From contig NZ_CP084090.1 of assembly GCF_020217425.1 (NCBI RefSeq), forward strand, positions 1,736,001 to 1,800,000: DNA of 64,000 bases, written 5' to 3'. The notes beneath the pieces were generated by a model, which worked only from the letters and a program-made list of their open reading frames with translations, was not told the DNA's origin and ran no database searches. The DNA comes from Halomicrobium urmianum (GTDB taxonomy: Archaea; Halobacteriota; Halobacteria; Halobacteriales; Haloarculaceae). The stretch's first letter is position 1, and the number at the start of each line of letters is the position of its first letter. Both the position numbers and the translations under genes were made by a program. Positions 40,829 to 49,379 of the stretch are shown in pieces.

Positions 40829-41162
40829 TGGTGCTGTCTTTCGCGCCGGCGGGTATCAATCCCGCGGAAGCGTCTCGGAGTGGCGTCGACATCTGGTTGA
40901 GCTGTTGAGACGGTCGAGAACCAGACAGCCCCAGCGTACTCCGCCACCGGAAGACTCGCTCCGCTCACGAGACTCCCGCGGCCCGCTGCGCGCTTCGTCA
41001 CTCACTGCGTTCGTTCCTGCAGTGCTTACTTCGCCGGGGTTCGCGGAGCGCGCTGCCCCTTTCAGTCCCGCCCAGACTGGATTGACCAGCCGGCATGGGC
41101 GGGGCTTTCCGGTCGTTCTACTCCACGAGGACGTCAGCGAACGCCAGTCGGGATACTGATCC
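40829..41162. repeat. Structured intergenic region with haloarchaeal dispersed-repeat sequence
   Basis: No gene is visible. From about 40950 the minus strand contains GGGCGGGACTGAAAGGGGCAG and a GAACGAACGCAGTGAGTGAC-type stretch, similar to GC-rich relics elsewhere in the window. A two-part hairpin is present: CCCGCCC (41067-41073)/GGGCGGG (41097-41103), with inner CTGG (41077-41080)/CCAG (41086-41089) around an ATTGA loop. It could be a small RNA or a mobile-repeat relic. Confidence 0.45.
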
Positions 41163-42143
41163 CTACTCCGGCCGCGTCTCCAGAATCTCGACGGGATCGC
41201 CCGCTTCGACCTGCGCCCCGGCGGAGCCGTCGGGGACGCGGGTGTTGACCATGAGCCGGTAGTCGTGGTCGAAGCGGTCGCAGTCGGTCCACTCGGGGCG
41301 GGTCTCCCGCCGGCGCTGGACGAAGGTCTCCCGGAAGTCTGGGGTCTCCGCGCCGGTGTCGGGGTCGCGGCCGGGGACGACGCAGCGCTGGCAGGGGTGG
41401 ATCCCCTTGACGACGCCGTCGCCGACGCGGAACGCCACCGCCTCGCCCTCGTCGACGAAAAGCCGGTCCTCCCAGAACGGCGGGACGCCGCCGATCTCCA
41501 GGTTGGCGCGGAAGCGCCGCCGGGCGGAGTCGAGGTCGACGTCGAACCACGCCGCCACCTCGCGGAGCGTCGCGGTGGAGACCACGGTCGGGCCGTGGCG
41601 CTGGCGGTCGTCCTGCTGGCCGGTGCCGTTCCAGCGGACGCTGACGGGGCGGCCGAAGTGGTCCGAGAGCCAGTCGTTCAGTTCCGCGTGGATCGAGCGC
41701 TCGCGCTCGGCGTCGATCGGCCTGCCCGCGTCGCCATCGTCGGTGCCTCCGCCGCTCCCGTCGGCCCACCCGTCGTAGAGCGGGAACCGGCGGGCGGCGT
41801 CCGCCGCTTCGCCGTTGCGGCGGAGCGTTACCGCTGGACCGCCCTCCGACCGCGGGTGGAACGTCGACCGAATGCGATGGACGGCGTCGGTCTTCTTGCC
41901 GTTGACGTAGTCGCCGGTGCCGGTCACGGCGGCGGCGTCCGGATCGTACGGCTCGCCGGCGGGGCGGTCGAGCATCGCCCACTCTCGGTCCCCATCGAGG
42001 GCACCGGCGGTAACCAGCGTCGCCGTCTCGCGGTCCTCGGGATCCAGCGACTTCACGGGGAATCGCTGGACGTGCGCGAGGTGCGGGTCGGCGGCGGCGG
42101 GATCCAGGACGTCGTGGTCGGCGTGCAACGCCTGCTCCTGCAT
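41163..42143 (-). CDS. MOSC-domain protein (molybdenum-cofactor sulfurase-like)
   Basis: A 326-residue protein. The N-terminal MOSC_N beta-barrel is recognisable by VQRFPVKSLDPED and GDREWAMLDRP. The MOSC domain covers about residues 180-320, with FRANLEIGGVPPFWED, VAFRVGDGVVKGIHPCQRCVVPGRDPDTG (the conserved Cys in CQRC, central to MOSC function) and DPVEILETRP. A polar Gly/Asp insert lies around 125-140. MOSC proteins bind or transfer sulfur on molybdenum cofactors and reduce N-hydroxylated compounds. The start ATG at 42143 opens the MOSC_N strand. Confidence 0.9.
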   Translation of the reverse strand: MQEQALHADHDVLDPAAADPHLAHVQRFPVKSLDPEDRETATLVTAGALDGDREWAMLDRPAGEPYDPDAAAVTGTGDYVNGKKTDAVHRIRSTFHPRSEGGPAVTLRRNGEAADAARRFPLYDGWADGSGGGTDDGDAGRPIDAERERSIHAELNDWLSDHFGRPVSVRWNGTGQQDDRQRHGPTVVSTATLREVAAWFDVDLDSARRRFRANLEIGGVPPFWEDRLFVDEGEAVAFRVGDGVVKGIHPCQRCVVPGRDPDTGAETPDFRETFVQRRRETRPEWTDCDRFDHDYRLMVNTRVPDGSAGAQVEAGDPVEILETRPE

Positions 42144-42308
42144 GGTCTCGGGGTCGCGAGCCGGTCGAAAAAGGCTGCCGCTCGCCGAGAGGACCACCCC
42201 CGCGCCGGCGTCGGCCCGGGTGGCCGCAGTCCCCCAGTTCCACGTCGACCGCAGTACACATTTCCGCGACGTGAACGCCTTTCCGGCCCGGTATGCGGTA
42301 GGGAAACG

Positions 42309-43037
42309 ATGACACGCAGTGCGATCCAGCTGTACACGCTCCGGAACGTCGACCGACCGTTTACCGAGGTACTCGAACTCGTTGCCGACGCCGGCTTCGA
42401 CGGCGTCGAGTTCGCGTACCGCGTGCCCGACGCGGATGTCGACGCGGTCGTCGCCACGCTCGAGGAGACCGGCCTCTCGGTCGCCGGCGCCCACGTGGGC
42501 ATCGACGACCTCGAGGACGACTTCGAGGACACCGTCGCGCTATACGAGGCGCTGGGCGTGGAGAACGTCGTGATCCCCTGGCTCGACGCCGAACACTTCG
42601 AGTCGCGGGAGGCCGCCTCGGCGGCCGCGGAGCGCCTCGAAGCGCTCGCCGACCGCCTCGCCGACCGCGGGATGACGCTCCACTACCACAACCACGACCA
42701 CGAGTACGTCGACCTGGACGGCGAGACGGGCTTCGACGCCTTCGTCGACGCGACCGACTTCGGTATCGAACTCGACCTGGGACTCGCGCTACACGCGGGC
42801 GACGACCCCGTGGCGCGCCTCCGGCCGCTGGGCGACCGCTCGGAACTGATTCACCTGAAGGACTTCGACCGCGACGCCGGGGAGTCCGTCCCGGTCGGCG
42901 AGGGCGACCTGGACCTGGACGGCGTCGCCGACGCGGCAGCGACGAACGACAGCGACTGGATCGTCTACGAGTACGAGGGCGAGGACCCGGTCGAGACGCT
43001 CGAGGCGGCCGCTGACACTGTCCGCGACCTCTGCTGA
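42309..43037 (+). CDS. Sugar phosphate isomerase/epimerase (xylose isomerase-like TIM barrel)
   Basis: A 242-residue TIM-barrel protein of the AP-endonuclease-2/IolE-like family. Features include SAIQLYTLRNVDRPFTEVLELVADAGFDGVEF, GVENVVIPWLDAEHFESREA, LHYHNHDHEYVDLDG (metal His/Glu region) and LIHLKDFDRDAG with a late VYEYEGEDP. Metal ligands (His, Glu, Asp) are placed as in inositol or sugar isomerases. The natural sugar is unknown. It runs divergently from the MOSC gene. The next gene follows 66 nt later in the same direction. Confidence 0.88.
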   Translation: MTRSAIQLYTLRNVDRPFTEVLELVADAGFDGVEFAYRVPDADVDAVVATLEETGLSVAGAHVGIDDLEDDFEDTVALYEALGVENVVIPWLDAEHFESREAASAAAERLEALADRLADRGMTLHYHNHDHEYVDLDGETGFDAFVDATDFGIELDLGLALHAGDDPVARLRPLGDRSELIHLKDFDRDAGESVPVGEGDLDLDGVADAAATNDSDWIVYEYEGEDPVETLEAAADTVRDLC

Positions 43038-43103
43038 CGGGGAATCAGTCGTGCGCGCCCCGGACCGCGGCCTTTAGCACGGGCCGGCCCCGAGGGGCCA
43101 CCG

Positions 43104-43928
43104 ATGGAGGTCACCCTGCTGGGCACGGGCGATACGACCGGGACGCCGACGCCGAACTGCGACTGCGACACCTGCGAGCGCGCCCGCGAGGAGGGCGTCG
43201 AGCGGACGCGCTTCTCCGTCCACGTCCGCAACGGGCGCACCGGCGAGGTCCTGCTCGTCGACGCGAGCCCGGACTTCCGCCGCCAGTTCCTCCGCGAGGA
43301 CGTCGCGCTGCCGGACGCCGCGGTGATCACGCACGTCCACTTCGACCACCTCGACGGCCTCGGCAACGCCTACCGGCTGGTCGACGACCTGCCCGTTTAC
43401 GCCGCCGACGAGACCGACCCCGCGCTGGGCCACAGCGTCGCCGAGCACGTGGCCGACCGCTACGACTACCTCGACGAGGTGACCGTCCGCGGCCGCACCC
43501 CGTTCGAGCCCTTCGAGGCCGCCGGTTTCGAGGTGACGCTGGTCCCGTCGGTCCACCCGCCGCTCGTCTGCTACGGCCTCCGCGTGGAGGACCCCGAGAC
43601 CGGCGCGTCGCTTTCCATCTCCGGGGACACGACCTACGGCATCGGTCAGGACTCCCGGGACGTCCTCCGGGACGCGGACCTGGCGCTGGTCGAGGGCATC
43701 GTCCACCCGGGGCTGTGCGAGCACCACCCCGCCGGCGGAGACCACTACGACGAGGGCGGCGTCCCGCGGACTTTCGGTACCAAGCACATGACGCTGACCG
43801 GCGCGCGGGCGCTGGCCGACGACGTCGACGCCGACGCGTACCGCATCGTCCACGCCGCTCACTTCGTCCCGCCGGAGCAGGCCTTCGCCGACGACGTCGC
43901 CGTGGACGGTGAACGCTTCGTATTGTAG
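43104..43928 (+). CDS. Metallo-beta-lactamase-fold hydrolase (PhnP-like)
   Basis: A 274-residue protein with MEVTLLGTGDTTGTPTPNCDCDTCERA, the Cys-rich zinc-binding start typical of PhnP phosphodiesterases. AVITHVHFDHLDGLGN (HxHxDH site), LSISGDTTYGIGQ and the late TFGTKHMTLTGARALA follow. PhnP cleaves cyclic phosphodiesters such as cyclic ribose 1,2-phosphate in phosphonate metabolism. No phn cluster is near, so the substrate may be another cyclic phosphate. The start ATG at 43104 is well defined. Confidence 0.88.
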   Translation: MEVTLLGTGDTTGTPTPNCDCDTCERAREEGVERTRFSVHVRNGRTGEVLLVDASPDFRRQFLREDVALPDAAVITHVHFDHLDGLGNAYRLVDDLPVYAADETDPALGHSVAEHVADRYDYLDEVTVRGRTPFEPFEAAGFEVTLVPSVHPPLVCYGLRVEDPETGASLSISGDTTYGIGQDSRDVLRDADLALVEGIVHPGLCEHHPAGGDHYDEGGVPRTFGTKHMTLTGARALADDVDADAYRIVHAAHFVPPEQAFADDVAVDGERFVL

Positions 43929-43950
43929 GAGGAAAGACATTTCACGAAGC

Positions 43951-43962
43951 GCAGTTAACTGC
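43951..43962 (+). promoter_or_regulatory. Palindrome GCAGTTAACTGC before a membrane gene
   Basis: A perfect 12-bp palindrome ending 7 nt before the ATG at 43970. It could be a regulator site overlapping transcription start. Confidence 0.35.
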
Positions 43963-43969
43963 CCAGTCG

Positions 43970-44419
43970 ATGACAGACGGTCCCACGGTCCCTGCCTTCC
44001 TCCTGATCGTCACGGGCGTCGCCGTGGCGGTCGGCGGGTTCGCCCACTTCGCGCCGGGGCAGGTCGGGTACCACCACGCCGTCGAACCGGTCGACGACGT
44101 GCCGCCCGACGCCCGCGTCATCGCTTACGACGACCTCTCGCCCGAGGCCCAGTCCGTCGTCGAGGCGGCCGTCGAGGGGGACGGCGAGGTGACCGTGGGC
44201 GCCGACGCCAGGCCGTCGGAGTGGTCCTACGGGACCGACGTCGCCGAGTCGCGGATCGTCCGCTACATGGGGGTCCACTACGCCGTCGCGACCACGCGCC
44301 CGCGCCACCCCGGACTGGCGTGGTTCGGCGGCGTCGCCTCGCTCGTGGTCGGTCTGGCCGTCGCCGTCCCCGGGCTCTGGCTGTACCGGACGAGCGGTGC
44401 CAGCGCTGAACTGGTGTGA
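43970..44419 (+). CDS. Membrane protein with extracellular domain between two helices
   Basis: A 149-residue protein. A hydrophobic helix covers about residues 8-26 (PAFLLIVTGVAVAVGGFAHF). A polar 90-residue middle region (about 30-120) includes DDLSPEAQSVVEAAVEGDGEVTV, and a second hydrophobic helix (about 123-143) ends the protein. The topology suggests that the middle part lies outside the membrane. A palindrome stands before the start. No family is recognised with confidence. Confidence 0.65.
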   Translation: MTDGPTVPAFLLIVTGVAVAVGGFAHFAPGQVGYHHAVEPVDDVPPDARVIAYDDLSPEAQSVVEAAVEGDGEVTVGADARPSEWSYGTDVAESRIVRYMGVHYAVATTRPRHPGLAWFGGVASLVVGLAVAVPGLWLYRTSGASAELV

Positions 44420-44477
44420 GCAGTGCGCGCCGCTCGCAGCCACAGCGTATATGCCCGCCGGCGACGACCGCCCGCGC

Positions 44478-44696
44478 ATGGACCGACGCGAGGCGTTGGA
44501 GGCGGGCGGGGCAGCGCTCGCCTGCATGGTCGCCGCTACCGGCACGTTCTACGCCGTCGCCGGGGTCGTCGACTGGGCGCTGGTGCTGGGAATCGGCGTG
44601 TCCGCCGCCATCGCCGCGGCCGCGAACTACCGGGCGCGGGTGGGCCATGCGGAGCAGGTCGCCGACGAGGCGCCGGCGTCTCCGATCGAAGACTGA
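44478..44696 (+). CDS. Small membrane protein, unknown function
   Basis: A 72-residue protein from the ATG at 44478 (MDRREALEAGG). Two hydrophobic segments (about residues 10-29 and 33-51) are followed by a charged tail (ARVGHAEQVADEAPASPIED). It lies 58 nt beyond the previous membrane gene, same direction, and may be its operon partner. A longer start at 44451 (MPAGDDRPRM) is also possible. No family is recognised. Confidence 0.58.
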   Translation: MDRREALEAGGAALACMVAATGTFYAVAGVVDWALVLGIGVSAAIAAAANYRARVGHAEQVADEAPASPIED

Positions 44697-44711
44697 GAAC
44701 GCGCTGACCGC

Positions 44712-45668
44712 TCATCTCCACCGATCCAGTCCGGCCTGCCGCCGCGCGCGCCCGTCGGGATTCGGCTCCCAGGGCGTCCGCTCGGCGCGCAGGCCATCGA
44801 CGTCGACGTCGGCCGGATCGCTCGCCTCGTATCCCTCGCAGTCCGCACCGCACTCGTCGCTCGCCCGCACGGAGCGGCCCTTCCACTCGCAGTGGGGCAG
44901 GCCGTCGCCGTCGGGCGCGCAGCGCGCGCAGGGCGGCTGGTCGAAGGTCCGCCAGCCCTTGCCGTAGGCCCGCTCGGCCAGCCGCCGTCGGGCGCGCGCC
45001 TTCCGCTCGGCCGAGATCACGCGCACGTCAGTCCGGCCGGGGTACTCCTCGATTATCTCGACTCCGGGCTCGTCGACGGCGAGGGATTCGGCCTCGCGAA
45101 GCACCTCGCGCTCGCCGGTCTCGGGGTCGAACCGCCAGACGCCGACCTCGTCGGGGACGCGGTTGCGGTGGGCGCCGGTGACGTGCGAGGCGGTGGCCAG
45201 CACGACGCGGTCGGCCAGGCCCAGCGCGACGTCGGTCCGGAGCTGCCGTTCGAGGTCGCCGGGTCGGCCGAGGTCGGGCTTGTTCTCGACGGCGACGAGG
45301 TCGCCGAACCACTCGTCGGGGTAGCGGGTCGACTGGCGGACGTAGGTGCGCCCGCCGCGGCGCTCGCGCTCGAAGAAGCCGCGCTCGCAGGCGGCCTCCA
45401 TCGCGCGCTCCGCGCGCTCGGGGTGGCAGTCGAAGGCGTCTTTCCAGTAGCGGGCCCGGCCGGGGCCGACGTCTGCCTCGATCGCCGCGGCCGGGATCGG
45501 CTCGGGCGTGATCGCGGCCCGCCCGTCGAAGTCGGGGCCGGGCTCGACCAGCAGGACGTCGACGACGCGGCGGCCGTGGACGGCGGCGCCGAGCTGGCGG
45601 CTCAGGACGGCCTCTCGATCGCCCTCCAGCCGGGCGCACAGCGACAGCTCGAACGCGAACTCGCGCAC
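44712..45668 (-). CDS. DUF5787 protein: predicted PD-(D/E)xK nuclease-like with C-terminal Cys cluster
   Basis: A 318-residue cytosolic protein (GTG start at 45668, [16 protein letters not shown], matching the usual start of this haloarchaeal family; a TTG nine codons upstream is also in frame). Residues 117-130, [15 protein letters not shown]-like, contain P117-D118 ... E128-N129-K130, a literal PD-(D/E)xK signature, followed by ERQLRTD (Q142). A Cys set follows: C257-x2-C260-x9-C270-x12-C283-x3-C287. Together these recall Cas4/AddB-type nucleases with an iron-sulfur site. The function remains unproven. The gene is convergent with the membrane gene at 44478. Confidence 0.82.
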   Translation of the reverse strand: MREFAFELSLCARLEGDREAVLSRQLGAAVHGRRVVDVLLVEPGPDFDGRAAITPEPIPAAAIEADVGPGRARYWKDAFDCHPERAERAMEAACERGFFERERRGGRTYVRQSTRYPDEWFGDLVAVENKPDLGRPGDLERQLRTDVALGLADRVVLATASHVTGAHRNRVPDEVGVWRFDPETGEREVLREAESLAVDEPGVEIIEEYPGRTDVRVISAERKARARRRLAERAYGKGWRTFDQPPCARCAPDGDGLPHCEWKGRSVRASDECGADCEGYEASDPADVDVDGLRAERTPWEPNPDGRARRQAGLDRWR

Positions 45669-45800
45669 GTCGTGGGGGAAGCGGCCAAGGGACAAAAGCG
45701 GCGCGGCGTGCGGTAGAGCGGACGCGCGGCGGCGCTCCGCCCCCTGGGCCGCCCGAGACGGCCCGAGAGCGCCCGACGACGCCGCGAGGCAGGAACAGTA

Positions 45801-45809
45801 GGTTTATCA
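45801..45809 (+). promoter_or_regulatory. TATA-like box of the eIF2-gamma operon
   Basis: GGTTTATCA, about 39-47 nt before the eif2g ATG, implying a short leader of about 15 nt. The region 45669-45800 has no gene. Confidence 0.45.
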
Positions 45810-45847
45810 GGCGCACGGGGCGAAAATCTACCAAGATTACTCTCGAG

Positions 45848-47080
45848 ATGACATCGCACAACCAACCGGAGGTGAACATCGGGCTCGTCGGCCACGTCGA
45901 CCACGGGAAGACCACGCTGGTCCAGGCCCTGTCGGGCGACTGGACGGACCAGCACTCCGAGGAGATGAAACGCGGCATCTCCATCCGTCTCGGCTACGCG
46001 GACGCCACGTTCCGTCGCTGTCCCGAGGCAGAGGAACCGGAGGCGTTCACGGTCGAGGAGACCTGCGGCGAGCACGACGTCGACACCGACGTGCTGCGGA
46101 CGGTGTCGTTCGTCGACGCGCCCGGCCACGAGACGCTGATGGCGACGATGCTGTCCGGCGCCTCGATCATGGACGGCGCCGTCCTCGTGGTCTCGGCCTC
46201 CGAGCCGGTGCCCCAGGCCCAGACCGAAGAGCATCTGATGGCACTGGACATCATCGGCATCGACAACATCGTGATCGCCCAGAACAAGGTCGACCTGGTC
46301 GACCAGGAACGGGCCCGCGAGAACTACCAGCAGATCCAGGAGTTCGTCGAGGGGACCGTCGCCGAGGACGCGCCGATCGTCCCGGTCAGTGCCCAGCAGG
46401 GCGTCAACATGGACCTCCTGATCGACGCCATCGAGCGGGAGATCCCCACGCCCGACCGGGACCCCGAGGCCGACCCCGAGATGCTCGTCGCCCGCAGCTT
46501 CGACATCAACCGTCCGGGCACGACCTGGGAGGACCTCCAGGGCGGCGTGCTGGGCGGATCGCTCACGCAGGGCGTCCTCGAGGCCGACGACGAGATCGAA
46601 CTCCGCCCCGGCCGCGAGGTCGAGGAGGGCGGCCAGAGCGAGTGGCGCCCCGTCACGACCACCGTCAGGTCGCTGCAGGCCGGCGGCGAGTTCGTCGACG
46701 AGGCGACCCCCGGCGGCCTGCTCGGCGTCGGCACCGGCCTCGACCCCTCGATCACGAAGGGCGACGCCCTGGCCGGCCAGGTCGCCGGCCCGCCGGGCAC
46801 GCTCCCGCCGGTCCACCAGCAGTTCGAGATGGACGTCGAACTGCTCGAGCGGATCGTCGGCGAGGACGGCGGCGAGGTCGAGGAGATCTCCACCGGCGAA
46901 CCCCTGATGCTGACGATCGGTACCGCGACGACGGTCGGGTCGGTTACCTCCGCGCGCGGCGGCGAGTGCGAGGTCGCGCTCAAGCGGCCGGTCTGCGCCC
47001 GCGAGGGTGCCAAGATCGCCATCAACCGGCGCGTCGGCGCCCGCTGGCGGCTCATCGGCGTCGGCACGCTGCGGGGATGA
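45848..47080 (+). CDS. eif2g: Translation initiation factor eIF2 gamma subunit
   Basis: A 410-residue GTPase that carries initiator Met-tRNA to the ribosome. GTP-binding motifs: [16 protein letters not shown] (G1), the effector region with [12 protein letters not shown] (G2), [15 protein letters not shown] (G3) and [11 protein letters not shown] (G4, NKVD). The zinc-related insert around [12 protein letters not shown] is present but reduced: the usual Cys pairs are mostly absent, as in many haloarchaea. The C-terminus ends [13 protein letters not shown]-like. It opens a tight operon with the PIN gene (ATGA overlap), rpo7, spt4 and a dephospho-CoA kinase. Confidence 0.96.
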   Translation: MTSHNQPEVNIGLVGHVDHGKTTLVQALSGDWTDQHSEEMKRGISIRLGYADATFRRCPEAEEPEAFTVEETCGEHDVDTDVLRTVSFVDAPGHETLMATMLSGASIMDGAVLVVSASEPVPQAQTEEHLMALDIIGIDNIVIAQNKVDLVDQERARENYQQIQEFVEGTVAEDAPIVPVSAQQGVNMDLLIDAIEREIPTPDRDPEADPEMLVARSFDINRPGTTWEDLQGGVLGGSLTQGVLEADDEIELRPGREVEEGGQSEWRPVTTTVRSLQAGGEFVDEATPGGLLGVGTGLDPSITKGDALAGQVAGPPGTLPPVHQQFEMDVELLERIVGEDGGEVEEISTGEPLMLTIGTATTVGSVTSARGGECEVALKRPVCAREGAKIAINRRVGARWRLIGVGTLRG

Positions 47081-47448
47081 TCGTCCTGGACACGAACGCG
47101 CTCATGATGCCCGTCGAATGCGACGTCCGCGTGTTCGAGGAACTCCAGCGGCTGGGGTTCTCGGACTACGTGATTCCATCGGCCGTCGAGGCCGAACTCG
47201 AGAAGCTCGCCGACGGTGCGGGGGAGGAAGCCGTCGCCGCGAGCGTCGGTCTGGATCTCGCGGATCGCTGTGCCGTCCGGGAGACCGCAGCCGACTACGC
47301 GGACGACGCCGTCCTGGAACTGGCGACGGGCACCGACGTCTCCCACGCCGTCACGAACGACCAGCCCCTCAGAGACCGCCTGCTGGATCGTGGCGTTCCA
47401 GTAATTGGTTTAAGGGGCCAGAACAAACTCGCCACCACTCAACCATAG
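47077..47448 (+). CDS. PIN-domain protein, Fcf1/Utp24- or VapC-like
   Basis: A 123-residue ribonuclease-fold protein with start [23 protein letters not shown] (catalytic Asp5 and Asn7), [13 protein letters not shown] (Glu), [14 protein letters not shown] (Asp) and [21 protein letters not shown] (late TND Asp). All four PIN acidic positions are present. In many archaea this gene sits in the eIF2-gamma/Rpo7 operon. It resembles Fcf1/Utp24-type PIN proteins of rRNA processing. An alternative is a VapC-like toxin, but no antitoxin accompanies it. The ATG overlaps the eif2g stop. Confidence 0.9.
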   Translation: MIVLDTNALMMPVECDVRVFEELQRLGFSDYVIPSAVEAELEKLADGAGEEAVAASVGLDLADRCAVRETAADYADDAVLELATGTDVSHAVTNDQPLRDRLLDRGVPVIGLRGQNKLATTQP

Positions 47449-47449
47449 C

Positions 47450-48028
47450 ATGTACAAACGGGTACGACTTCGCGACACGGTCGAGGTGCCGCCGGAGCAC
47501 CTCGCTGACGTGACGCCTGATCTCGTCAAGAAGCTACTGCAGGACAAACTCGAGGGCCGCATGGACGAGGACGTCGGCTCCGTCGTGAGCGTCATCGACG
47601 TCCACGACATCGGCGAGGGCGCCGTCCTCCCCGGGGAGGAGGGCGTCTACTTCGACGCCGAGTTCGACGCGCTGACCTTCGACCCCAAGATGCAGGAGGT
47701 CGTCGACGGCGAGGTCGTCGAGGTGGTCAACTTCGGCGCCTTCGTGGGCATCGGCCCCGTCGACGGGCTGTTGCACGTCTCGCAGATCTCCGACGAGTAC
47801 CTCGCCTACGACGAGGAGGGCCAGCAGCTGGCCTCCCGGGAGTCCAACCGGACCCTGGGGGTCGGCGACGCGGTCCGCACGCGCATCGTGACCAAGAGCA
47901 TCGACGAGCGCAACCCCCGCGACTCGAAGATCGGCCTCACGGCCAAGCAGGTCGGCCTCGGCAAGCACGGCTGGCTCCAGGAGGAGCGCGAGCGGCGCCA
48001 GGCCCAGGCGGAAGCCGGTGATACCTGA
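47450..48028 (+). CDS. rpoE: DNA-directed RNA polymerase subunit Rpo7 (RpoE1)
   Basis: A 192-residue polymerase stalk subunit. The N-terminal half is the RNP-like domain (MYKRVRLRDTVEVPPEHLADV...). The C-terminal half is an S1 OB-fold (VVNFGAFVGIGPVDGLLHVSQISDEYL, about residues 88-115). With Rpo4 it forms the stalk that helps open promoters and bind RNA. It starts one base after the PIN gene stop, and its stop overlaps the spt4 ATG by one base, showing a compact transcription-translation operon. Confidence 0.96.
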   Translation: MYKRVRLRDTVEVPPEHLADVTPDLVKKLLQDKLEGRMDEDVGSVVSVIDVHDIGEGAVLPGEEGVYFDAEFDALTFDPKMQEVVDGEVVEVVNFGAFVGIGPVDGLLHVSQISDEYLAYDEEGQQLASRESNRTLGVGDAVRTRIVTKSIDERNPRDSKIGLTAKQVGLGKHGWLQEERERRQAQAEAGDT

Positions 48029-48225
48029 TGGCGAACCGACTGGTCTGTCGCGACTGTCACCGCGTGCAGGACGCTGACGAGGAGGAGGCCTGCGTCGCCT
48101 GCGGGTCGACCTCGCTGACGGAGGACTGGGCCGGCTACGTCGTCATCGCCCATCCCGAGGAGTCGGAGATCGCCAGCGAGATGGAAGTCACCGAACCGGG
48201 CCAGTACGCGCTGAAAGTCCGCTAA
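48028..48225 (+). CDS. spt4: Transcription elongation factor Spt4 (RpoE2)
   Basis: A 65-residue zinc-ribbon protein, MANRLVCRDCHRVQDADEEEACVACGSTSLTEDWAGYVVIAHPEESEIA, with two Cys pairs (CRDC, CVAC). Together with Spt5 it binds RNA polymerase to increase processivity. It overlaps the rpo7 stop (TGATG) and precedes the kinase gene by one base. It is too short for many ORF filters but unmistakable. Confidence 0.96.
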   Translation: MANRLVCRDCHRVQDADEEEACVACGSTSLTEDWAGYVVIAHPEESEIASEMEVTEPGQYALKVR

Positions 48226-48226
48226 C

Positions 48227-48823
48227 GTGTCCGACGTCGTCCTGGAACTGCCGGGGGAGCTCCGCTCCGAGCTGAAGGCGCCCTTCGGTCCGATCTACAC
48301 CGACGCCGACGCGCTGCTCGCTGACGCCGGCGAGCCCCTCGTCGCCGTCGGCGACATCGTCACCTACCACCTGCTGGAGGCGGGCCGCGTCCCGTCGGTC
48401 GCGTTCGTCGACGAGCGGACCAAGCGGGCAGACGTCGATCCGGAGGTCCGCGAGGCCATCGAGGCCCGGCGGAGCGGAACGAGCGCGAGCGCGGGAGACG
48501 ACAGGCAAGAGCCGTTCGGCTTCGAGCGCGAGCGAACCGTCGACAACCCGCCGGCGACGCTGACCGCCGACCTGCTCGCGGCGCTCGCCGACGGACTGGC
48601 CGAGGGCGACAGGACGCTGATCCGCGTCGACGGCGAGGAGGACCTCGCGACGCTGCCGGCGGTGCTCGCCGTCCCCGAGGGCGGCAGCGTCGTCTACGGC
48701 CAGCCCGACGAGGGCATGGTACTCGTCACCGTCGACGCGGAGATCCGCGAGCGCGTCCGGTCGATCGTCGAGCGGATGGACGGGGAGCCGGGCCGCGCGA
48801 CGGCGATTCTCGACGGATCCTGA
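48227..48823 (+). CDS. GTP-dependent dephospho-CoA kinase (DUF359 family)
   Basis: A 198-residue enzyme for the last step of archaeal CoA synthesis, using GTP. Motifs include LRSELKAPFGPIYTD, VAVGDIVTYHLLEAGRVPSVAFVDERTKR (GDxVT...D) and LIRVDGEEDLATLPAVLAVPEGGSVVYGQPDEGMVLV. A low-complexity insert (about residues 81-100, RRSGTSASAGDDRQ) interrupts the fold and resembles repeat-derived DNA. The GTG start is one base after the spt4 stop. It is the last gene of the eIF2-gamma operon and links CoA supply to growth-related genes. Confidence 0.93.
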   Translation: MSDVVLELPGELRSELKAPFGPIYTDADALLADAGEPLVAVGDIVTYHLLEAGRVPSVAFVDERTKRADVDPEVREAIEARRSGTSASAGDDRQEPFGFERERTVDNPPATLTADLLAALADGLAEGDRTLIRVDGEEDLATLPAVLAVPEGGSVVYGQPDEGMVLVTVDAEIRERVRSIVERMDGEPGRATAILDGS

Positions 48824-48837
48824 GTTCCTATCGGGCG

Positions 48838-49290
48838 TCAGACCGGTAGCGGCGTCTCGCGCCGCGGCGGCGCCACCGCCCGGAGACCGGCTCCGAGGAG
48901 GAAGCCGAGCCCGCCGAAGAGGCCCCCGTACAGGAACGCCATCTCGAGGGGAAACGTGGCCGAGTAGTGGAGCTCGATCGGCGCCGTCGCGTGGTTGACC
49001 GCCCAGCCGGCGACCGGGCCGCCGGCCAGGAGCAGCGTCGGTACCAGACCGGCGTCGACGGCCGCGCTCGCGACCGCGAGGCCGACGAGCGCGCCGCCGA
49101 AGAGGTAGAACGCGGCGCCCAGCGACCCGTCGTAGGTCGGGAGCGCCTGCTCGATCTCCAGGTACGCGTTCGTCGCCGCCACCCAGCGAGCACTGGCAAT
49201 TGTCGCCAGCGCGGCGGCGACCACTGCCGGAATCGCCCGCGAGGGGCGGCCGACGAGTAGCGAACGGACGTCTGTTGCGTTCGGTAGCAT
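48838..49290 (-). CDS. Membrane protein, four to five helices, unknown function
   Basis: A 150-residue protein with Ala/Gly/Leu-rich transmembrane segments at about 16-36, 55-78, 80-98 and 115-138, and a polar C-terminus (PPRRETPLPV). The N-terminus MLPNATDVRSLLVGRPSRAIP is short and polar. No family is recognised. It is convergent with the dephospho-CoA kinase gene (14-nt gap) and 89 nt downstream of the methyltransferase gene on the same strand. Confidence 0.7.
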   Translation of the reverse strand: MLPNATDVRSLLVGRPSRAIPAVVAAALATIASARWVAATNAYLEIEQALPTYDGSLGAAFYLFGGALVGLAVASAAVDAGLVPTLLLAGGPVAGWAVNHATAPIELHYSATFPLEMAFLYGGLFGGLGFLLGAGLRAVAPPRRETPLPV

Positions 49291-49379
49291 GCGTGTGACG
49301 CGTAGACAGGATGGGAGAAAAGCCTATAGAACGGTCAAACAGCGGTTTCATCGACCGGTCTGACAGCAGTGCGCCGGAC

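Noticed and set aside
45669-45695. Upstream TTG start for the DUF5787 gene
   Set aside because: The GTG at 45668 gives MREFAFEL, which matches the usual N-terminus of the family as I recall it. The extra nine residues have no support.
47077-47448. VapC toxin of a toxin-antitoxin pair
   Set aside because: It lies inside the conserved eIF2-gamma/Rpo7 operon without an antitoxin gene, so a housekeeping PIN role is more likely.
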